From positions 1-11,631 of the forward strand of contig JAZLLK010000025.1 of the NCBI GenBank assembly GCA_045598105.1: 11,631 nt of DNA, given 5' to 3'. This DNA comes from UBA1205 sp045598105. Its GTDB lineage: Bacteria; Bacteroidota; Bacteroidia; Bacteroidales; WCHB1-69. Within the stretch, counting starts at the first letter, position 1. The number at the start of each line of letters is the position of its first letter. Of the stretch, positions 1-9,200 are shown piece by piece. The translations under genes were made by a program, and so were the position numbers. The notes beneath the pieces are model-generated. The model worked only from the letters and a program-made list of their open reading frames with translations, ran no database searches and had not been told where the DNA came from.

Positions 1-276
1 AGCTTTCACGGTGTAGGTACCGGGGAGGAAGTCAAAGTTGTTATCCACCACTATGGTGTCGTTATCCAGTGCGGGAACTATGCCGCTATTGAGAGCCATG
101 TTATAGTTGGCAGTGGCAGCGCCGCTTACGGTAACGTTCAAAGTGGTGGGATATTTGCTAAAGTCTATGGCCTGGCCGGTAAGGCTGCTCAGTACTACCT
201 GCAGTTCTTTGCCGGTGTAGTCACAGGCGGTGAGTTCGGAAGTTTGAATACCGCCTACGGCAAGGTCTTGATTAGA
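1..276 (-). other. Start of a further Ig-like beta-sandwich (truncated by window edge)
   Basis: Residues about 3549-3640. After DLAVGGIQTSELTAC there are strands GKELQVVLSSL, IDFSKYPTTLNVTVSG, NYNMALNSGIV and DFLPGTYTVKA. This matches a Bacteroidota Ig-like spacer whose usual form has 'C...E.V.V.I.N.G...IDFS..P.TV.V.V.G...L..G.L......GTYT..A'. It shows that the protein continues beyond the window and is not close to its C-terminus at base 1. Confidence 0.6.
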
Positions 277-3200
277 AGTGAGCTTAATGCGGTCAATGTA
301 TTGTGCCCCATCGTATATAGGTAAGGACATACGCATGGCTTCAAATACAAGTATTACGCAGTTGTAATTTACAAAGCTGTCCAAAGGATAGGAGTATTGT
401 GTCCATCCCATGTCGTTACCATTGTTCTTTCGTACGCTGAAGAGGGTGGTGAAGGTTACACCGCCGTCGAAGGTAAGACGTACGTCGGTATAGTCATTGT
501 TACCTGCGGTGGCAGCAGTATCATGATAGTACCAGAATTCCAGTACGGGTTGTGAAGTACCGGTGAAGTCCAGCTGACGGGTGAATACACGGGTCATGGC
601 ACCGCGGGAGCCGTCAAATGTTATCATGGCATTGCCGGTAGCGGGTAATACACCGTTTAAGGAGTCATATACCACTTCCCAACCATCATCGGTATTGTTA
701 TCGGCTATACGCATGGTGAAAGGCAGGCCGTTGGCAAAGTCTTCATCAAGCGGTAACGATACTTTGTTGGCTATGTAATTGAATGATATACTGTCGTTAG
801 TGTGGATGGTATCTGCATTACAAGCTATCCAGGCTTCTACCATATAAGTACCTGCAGGAGTAATATTCAGGTTAGAGAATACACTGAAGGTCTTTTTGGT
901 GAATATAGGTAAGCTGTCGTTGCAAATTGTGAATGTGGTATCGGCATAAATAGCACCGGTAATACCTACATGAACAGTGAGGGTGTCTACGGCGAAGTTG
1001 GTAGCTTCCAATCCGCAGCCGTTCAGTACTATGTCTATGTCGGTAAAGTTAGGAGTACAAAATTCGCCTGTTTCGGGGAATCCTATTATTTCTACTAATT
1101 CCACATCCTTACCATCATGCAGTACAGGTGAGTGAGCACCCATAGCGGTGAGGTTAGCACGGTCATTACCATTAATATCGGTTTTAACATTGCCTATATT
1201 GGATACCAGGAATGAGGTGTAATCGCTCAATGCACAATTAATTGAAGAATCGGCAAATGCGGGATTTACATTCATGGAGTGAACATCTTGACCTGTAGCA
1301 GCCCGTAAGCCTGTTAATGTGGTTTGAGCAGTGCCGGTATAACCTATATTGGCACCTGCAGAGTAATAGTCATTGTAGTCTAAGTCTATGTAAGTGCTGG
1401 TTGCGTAGGTGGCCGAACTTATGTACAATGGGTATCCCGTTCCTGCAGCACCGGTGTAGAATATATTATTCTTGGCAGTTACATAATAAGAACTGCTACC
1501 GGTAGTGAAATAGAATCCGTATTTGGTACCTGTACCGTTTAAGGCTACGGTATTGTTAAAGTAGTTGGCCTGAGCGTAATAGTAGCAATATATACCATAG
1601 GTAGTACCTGCACCGTCAAGTTTTCTTACTTCATTGTTTACTACATAAGGAGTATGCTTTGAGTAAGAAGGATAACCGAAATAGTAGTACATATACATAC
1701 CATAGCCGGTAGATGTATTACGTATTTCTATGCTGTTACCATCTATGGTGTCGGCTGTGTTATAATAGTAGAAGTACATATTGTAACATATTTGGCTACC
1801 CACACGGCTACGGAATATATTATGAGAAACACTGGTGTAATGGTTATAGTAGTAGGAGTACAAACCATAGTAATAATAGTTTTCTATGGTGTTTCCATCT
1901 ATACGAACCGAGTTATTGCTGAGCATATTAGCACCTGAACCTGCAGTGTAGTACATATACAATCCGTAATAACCGCCATTAATGTGGTTATTGAGTATGC
2001 GTACATTGGTTAAAGTAGTGGTAGCATTGCTACTGTTAGCGTAACGTATAGCTGCTGAAGAAGTAGCGGTAGTGCTCGGGTTGGCTAATATTTCGCAACC
2101 GTTAATTTCCACATTGGTAATTTGACCGCTCATTACTACTGCGTCCGCGGTAGTGGCCGAGGCGTCAAATGTCATGTTCTTCAGTATTACATGCTTAATG
2201 TTACCGCTAAGGACAAGAGCACTGCTGCCTACAAATTTAACATTGCTTGCATTGCCTGAGGCAGAAGTGAATGTAACGGTGTTGGCAGTGGAAGCACCTG
2301 TAATTTCGAAGTTCAAATTCAAAGGACTATAGGTGCCGGAGGCTATGTTCATTACCACGGATGAGTCCACTCCACATGCATTAAGAGCCGCAATAGCTTC
2401 GTCTATGGTAGCAAAGTCGGCATTGGCCGAGCCTACGCTGTAGTTACCTGCCAAAGGACCATTACATACATATTGCTGATCTTCTATGGTATCATTAGCT
2501 GTTTCGTCATCGGTAGTATTGTTTACAGTGGTAAACCATACTTTAATGTTGCTGAAGCCTGCAGTATTAGGAGCTATAAAGCTACCTATATTAATAGATG
2601 CGTTTTCAAAGGCATCTAATGCAACAGGGGCTGTCCATGTGTAAGGAGTTTGAGCTACACCATTGGCTGTCCATGCTATGTTGGCACCGGTAATAGGAGT
2701 AGAACCTAAGTTAATAATATTAAGTGTTACATTGTTAGTTACACCTATATTTACTCCGTTAGGATATTCTATGCCGTTTATAGCCAAATCAAAATTCTTT
2801 AATTCAGGAGTATAGGCACCCATAATGGTTCTGTTCATACGGGCATTGCCTACAATATCAGTAGTAACATTAGAAAATGCAGGACAGAAGAAACTTGCAT
2901 AATTGCTGGTTTCCAATGTGCCGGTATTAGCATATTCAGGACGAATAGATACAGAGTGTGAATCCAGGTGTGTATCTGTAATCCACATACTTTGTGAACT
3001 GTACGTGGATCCTGCATAGGCAAATTCTGCACCTATAAAGTTGTTATAATCAGATTTAACAGCTGATAAGTAAGAGGTACCGCTTATGTAGAAGGGGTGA
3101 CCTGCATTCATGTCCACTATATTGTTGTAAACATTAATTCTGTTATAGCTGTTGTCGGCAATGTAAATACCATAAGCCGAGCCGGTACCGGTCATGCGTA

Positions 3201-6200
3201 CCGAGTTGTTCACTATGCTTACTACACTACCTCCGAAGTATATACCATAGTAGCTGCCGGTGGAGTAAAAGTCTACTTCATTATTGGCTATAAGGTATTG
3301 CTTGTTGTCGGTATTATTATAGTATCCGTGATAGTAGTGGTACAGCATATACGGATAACTAATAGCGGTGGAACGTTGTATCATACGGTTGCCTATAATA
3401 TCACCATTACCATAGTAGCTGTATTTGCCATACCAATAGGTTGAAGTGGAAGAGGTACGGCTGAGTACCTCATTGTGGCGGAAGTCACAGTGGGTATAGT
3501 AGCTGTATACGCCATAATAGTATTGGTTTGTTATAGAACAGCTGTCAATACTACAGGTATTATAGGAAGAAGTGCCTACACCATACAAATACACGCCATA
3601 GTAACCACCATCTATTAAACAGTTGTTAATTACCAGATTTTCAGCTATACCGGTGCTGCTTGCTTTGTATATACAAGCGTAGGTAGAACTGGTAGTGGTA
3701 GGATTAGACTTAATAGCACAATGGGTAAATGTTACATCGGAAATACTATTTGTAATATCCACGGTTCTGCCACCTGTACTATATAATGTAACGTTTTTAA
3801 TGGTTAAATTACTTTGACCATTTAAGGTGAGTACTACACCACTGGTGGTGAATATTACAGCGGAAGAATCCTCGGCTGCGGAACCTATGGTTAAATTATA
3901 GCCTTCCATGGCGTTGGTAACATCGGCGGTAACGTTCAAAGCAGCATAGGTTCCCGACAGGTATTGTAATTCTATATTGCCATCTACACCGCAGTCTTCT
4001 ATTTTAGCTTTAAAGTCGGCTATGTCGGTAAAGTCGGCACCTGCACCATTACCTATGGTGTATATACCATGCAGTTTGGCACAATCGGTAAAGGTGAGTG
4101 ACAGTGTATCGTTGGTTTGGTTACTGTCTAAGCCTGCACCATTTACTGCGGTGATATATATGGTAATATTGTTCACTCCGGTATCGGTGGTGAAGGTGGG
4201 CAACTCTACGGCATATTCTTTCAGGAATGTTAATGTCTGATTAATAGTGCCGGTAGAAGTAATACCATTGTAGTTAACGATGTAAGCTATAGAGTTGATA
4301 TTGTTCATACCTACATTTTCCACTATTAATACAGGATTGCTGGATATACCGGCTTCTTTAGAAGCAAGTTCCAAGCGTATAAGACCGGCATCCAAAGGTT
4401 TTACTGCATTTTCGTATGCACCCATATAGGTGGTATTGCTACGTATGGCACCGGTAATGTCCGTAGGAACGCTGGTCTGCTTAGGACACTGCAGAGTTGT
4501 AAGGTTAGAACCTTGTGATAATATGCTCAGCGGATTGCTTATTCCGGGGTTCACACTTACGGAGTGTGCATCCTGATAAGCTTTTAATCCGGTAAGTGTA
4601 GTGGCTGTACCTCCCAAACTTGCTACGGTAGTGCTACCATTGGTGTTGTAATAGTTGTTGTAATCTCTTATTCCATAAGTGCTGGCTGCATATGTAGTAG
4701 AACCTATATACAAAGGATACATAGAGGACGCACTTGAGTAAGGACTTATTACAATATTATTATTACTGAAGTTAACCGCATAACTGGTGCTTGAATTATA
4801 GAGGTATGCACCATAGCAATAATTGGCATTACAATAAATAGAGTTATTGTAGAAATTGATTAAAGAATAGTAATTATAATATCCGTATACAGTACTACTA
4901 CCGGTAGATTTAATAATAATTTCATTATTGGCAACTAATGCGGGTTGGGTATAACCATAGGAATAGTTGTTATAATAGTAATTGGCTATACCGTAAGCCG
5001 TACTGGTGGCGGTAATGTTGATACGGTTTTTCAACATTTCTTCTATGGAATTATAGTAGTACATATACAAACCGTAGTATGCGCCACTGCTGCTACGTGA
5101 TTTTACGGTGTTATTATTAATTTTACGATAGTAACTGTAATAATAACTGTATATACCATAGTAGTAAGCATTGGTAAAGGTGTTGTTGGTAATTTCCCAG
5201 CCGTTGGTTCTGGTCATGGAACCGGAAGCTCCCATGGTATAGTACAGGTACATATTATAGTAACCGCCATTAATAACGTTGTTGTTGAATACTATATTGA
5301 ATGAACCGTTAGCTGTGGAAGAGGAGTTGTAGCATTCTACGGTACGGTCATTACTACTGGTGCTTGACGGCATACCATTGAGATTACAGTTGTCAAAGGT
5401 GATGTTACGGCATATACCGCTGAATTTTACTACCACACCCTTAGTACCATCGCTTATGTTCAGGTTTTCAAATCGGAGGTTTTCCACATCTTTGAGTACT
5501 ACTACAGGAGAACTCAAGGCATATATGTTTGCTTTGGTACTGCCTGCCGAGGTAATAACAATGCGGTTGGTATTGGAAGTACCTTCTACTGTCATAAATG
5601 TGTTAGGTGTTACATATTGGGTGCCTTTTATGGCAAATGTAACCTGTCCGTTTATGCCACAATATTTGGCTGCCATAAAGGCCAGTTCAAGGTCTTCATA
5701 GTCTTCTCCTGCACCTATGGTGTAGGTTCCTGATAAGGTGCTACCACAAGTCATTATGGTTTGATACAGCGTATCGTTATCGGGTTGAGGGTCTGCCATA
5801 TTATTAGGCATAGAAGTATATAATTTAATTTTATATACGCCATCGGTAATGGTAATGTTTTGTATGGTTACGGTGTCAACATCATCGGTAACCAGGCTGC
5901 CTGTCCAATTGTACACAGGTTGTGCCACACCATTTATTTCTGTGTTTATCTTCAGTGTTGTTAAGGTGGCGCTACCTGCGTTCTTAATTATAACCTTCAA
6001 AGGCACATTTGTGTTGGCCGCGTAAGCTGCATCTAAGTTTGCCCATTCTACAGGGTATGCATTATTAGGCTTAACGTAGAAATGATAAGCACCCATGGTA
6101 GTGGATGTGCCACGGTTATAACCTTCAATATCATCGGGAACGGCTGTTAAGGCGGCCACGGTTAATCCGGTGCTGTCTATAAGATCAAAGCATTCGTCAG

Positions 6201-9200
6201 TTAAGAAGGAGGGCGTTACGCTTACCGAATTGTGGTCGGTAGGAACATTGTTTTGCCAATCGCTAATAGTGGAACGTGCGCCACCGGAATATCCTACATA
6301 TGATACACCTTTCATACAGTTGGCATCTATATCATCTGTAGAGGCAGAGAATGCTGTACTCAAATAGATAGGATATGATGATGAACCTGTGGTGTAGATT
6401 ATATTGTTCTTAATACGGCACACATCGGTGTAGGTGGTACCTGTACGGTATATACCATAGCCGGCGGTAGTGCCTTTTACCATTACGGTATTATGCAGTG
6501 CTTCACCATTGAAGTAACCCAAATATATACCATAATAGCTGCCTGTGGTTTGTATGCTTACTACATTGTTGGCTATTAAGGCCGAATCAGATGTTACATC
6601 ATTCTTATTGGCATAATTAGAGTATATACCATAAGGATAAATAATGCCATCGGTCATTTGCAATACCTTGTTGTTGGTGATTTTTACATTATTATAGTAG
6701 TTGTATATAGCATACCAGTAGGTATTGTTATTAGAGGCACGGCTCTTAACAGTATTGGCATTAATGGTGGCATTGTTGTAATAGGAGTATATAGCATAAT
6801 AATACTGATTGGTAATAGTATTGCTGTCTATTACTACGCTGCCGTAACTATTGGTAGTGCCGCCATAGAAATATATACCGTAGTAATCACCATCCAATAT
6901 ATTATTTTTAATAGTAATATTGGTAGCCACACCTGTGCTGGTTTTGTACACAAGACCATAGCTGCTGGTAGTGGTGGTATTACCTAATATTTTATTATTG
7001 CTTATGGTAATGTTATCACAGTTACCGGTGAAATATACGCCATAGGCGGTACCGGAGGTGACATCTATGGTAAATCCGTTAATGGTAACGTGTTCCGAAG
7101 CGCTAAAGTTAATAGCGGGTGAAGCTACGTATTGTAGTGTTACGTCATCGGGGTTGCCTGTAGAAGAAGTAAGTATGAGGTCATGGCCATGGTGATATGA
7201 AGGACCAAAGTCGGTAAAGTCAAATACTTCTTTATAAGTACCGGGTAAGAATGAAAGAATTACATCACCGCTCATACCGCATTCTTTTACCTGCTTGTAA
7301 GCTTCATAGAAGGTTGTAAAGTCGGCACCTGTTTTACCTATGGTATAGGTTCCTTTCATACCGCCGTTGTCACATATAAAGGTGTTGAATGTAATGGTAT
7401 CGTTAGCGGGAACGCTATCGGTAATGGTTGAAGGTAATTCTATGTAGGCTGTAAATTCGTTAGGACCGCCTATGAAGGTGGTGCGCCCCATGAATATGGT
7501 ATCAAATTGGCTTGCACCCAAATTACCACTCCATGATTTGTGTGTCTGGTTTACACCGTTAATGCTCCAGAATATGTTAGCAGAGGTAAGAGCGGAGGTT
7601 CCGCCATTGAATAATACTACATATACGGAGTCGTTGTTGCCGGCGTAGAAGCCGTCAGGGTTCATGTAGAAGTCTACCAAGGCGGCATCGTATGCTTTAG
7701 GGGTAACACCATTGTAGCATCCTTTGGCTGTTAAGCCGGTCCGTATGTTACCATCAATATCGGTAACAACGCGGCTATTGAGTATGGTAGTGGATGCGTT
7801 GGAGTAGTCGGCCCACAGGTTAGAATTAACGGAGTCGGCATACACGGGGCGTATAGAGGTGGAGTTATTGTCTCCTAATAAAGCCATCCATTTGGTAATA
7901 TCGGTGTAAGCGGCACCGGCATAACCTACTTTACCATCTACACCATATAAATTATTGTCAGCTACATCCAAGGTATATCCGTAGCTGGCCATAGAGGATA
8001 AATATAAAGGATAGGTGGTTACGGAACTTGTGCCAGGCGCTTTAGTAACACTTATATCATTATATTTAATGGCGTTGTTGGTCATTTTATCCGATACTAC
8101 ATATAGTCCGTATGCTGTGCTGGCAGCATGAAGTACGGTGTGTATGGAGTTGAACATAAAGTCCGTATTGGTGTAGCCTGAATAAATAGGATAATAAGTA
8201 CTTGTAACATGTGTTATTATTTCATTATTGGCTACCAAATCGTTTACGTTAGCACCTCTGTTATGGTAGTACATATATATACCATGTACGTATTTGGTTT
8301 GGGTGTATTCTGTTTGTATTATTCTGTTATTGGTAATATTACCTTTAGAATAATAGGTATATATTCCATACCAATAGTTGTTTGAAGTACTTAATGCGGA
8401 ATCACGTACTAAGGTGTTATAATTATATGTAGTATTGGCATAATAATTATAGAAACCATAGTAATAGGTATTACGCACATAGTTGCTGTCTATGGTAATA
8501 TTGGTACAGGGTACGGCGGAAGTACCATATAAGTAAGTGGCGTAATAGCCTCCGCGGAATGTATTATTCAATACAAACAGGCTGTCCAATTCGTCGCCGG
8601 TAGTGTTGTTTTTTCTAATGGCGGCATAAGAACTTGCGCTGTATGGCATTTCAAATTTACAGTCTCTTATGGTTATGTTTTTGTTTTTGCCTGTTAAAGT
8701 AATGGTATTGAATAATGCATTGTTTTTATGACGGAAGGTGATATCTTTTATTACCACGTTTCTTGCATTGTTTAATGTGTTGGAGCCTGTAGCATAGAAC
8801 ACTACGCTGTCAGCGTTATGTGCGGCTGAAGTGATAGTACAGGTATAAGGCCCGTAATTAAAGCCCAATGAGTCTATGCTTAATTTGCCTTCATATACAT
8901 AATGTGTGGTATAAGTGGTGTCACCTAAAGTGGTGTCAATGCTCATGGTGGTGTAGGTATCGCCTGAAGGCAATACAAATTCCACATCGGCGCTGGCACC
9001 GCATAAGTTGCTTATGCCTATAGCTTCGTCTAAGGTGGTAAAGCGGTTGCCCGGTCCTATTACATAGGTGCCGGCAAGAGGCGCTGCACATCCGTAAAGT
9101 ATAACGCTAAGGGTATCGTCTTTGGTAACGGTATCGTTAGCCATGGAAACCCATACACATAAGGTATCATAAGCATTCACCGAGGGAACAAATGAACCTA

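Noticed and set aside
3097..3444. A 115-codon plus-strand open frame rich in Val, Ile and Tyr.
   Set aside because: It lies antisense to the unit 4 Tyr-rich coils. The complement of repeated TAC/TAT/ATA/GGT codons produces Val/Ile/Tyr-rich runs without stops. It matches no family and the minus-strand frame is clearly the real one.
5360..5701. A 113-codon plus-strand open frame, and smaller ones at 3977-4240, 581-778, 6170-6367, 10225-10425 and 10648-10881.
   Set aside because: All lie inside the giant minus-strand gene, have no recognisable domains and no start context, and are explained by the low number of stop complements in that gene.
6658..6987. A 109-codon plus-strand open frame, hydrophobic, resembling membrane segments.
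   Set aside because: It is the antisense shadow of the unit 2 Tyr-rich coils, with the same composition effect.
1420..8553. Regularly recurring short words (for example variants of TATACCATAGTAG on the plus strand), suggesting a CRISPR array or satellite DNA.
   Set aside because: The words are imperfect, irregularly spaced, in one reading frame and encode YYGIY-type coils. There are no constant repeats with unique spacers.
1132..9072. Polysaccharide lyase or pectinase activity, as the fold is pectate-lyase-like.
   Set aside because: I recognise no conserved catalytic or calcium-binding residues, and five similar Tyr-rich helices in one chain fit a structural or binding role better.
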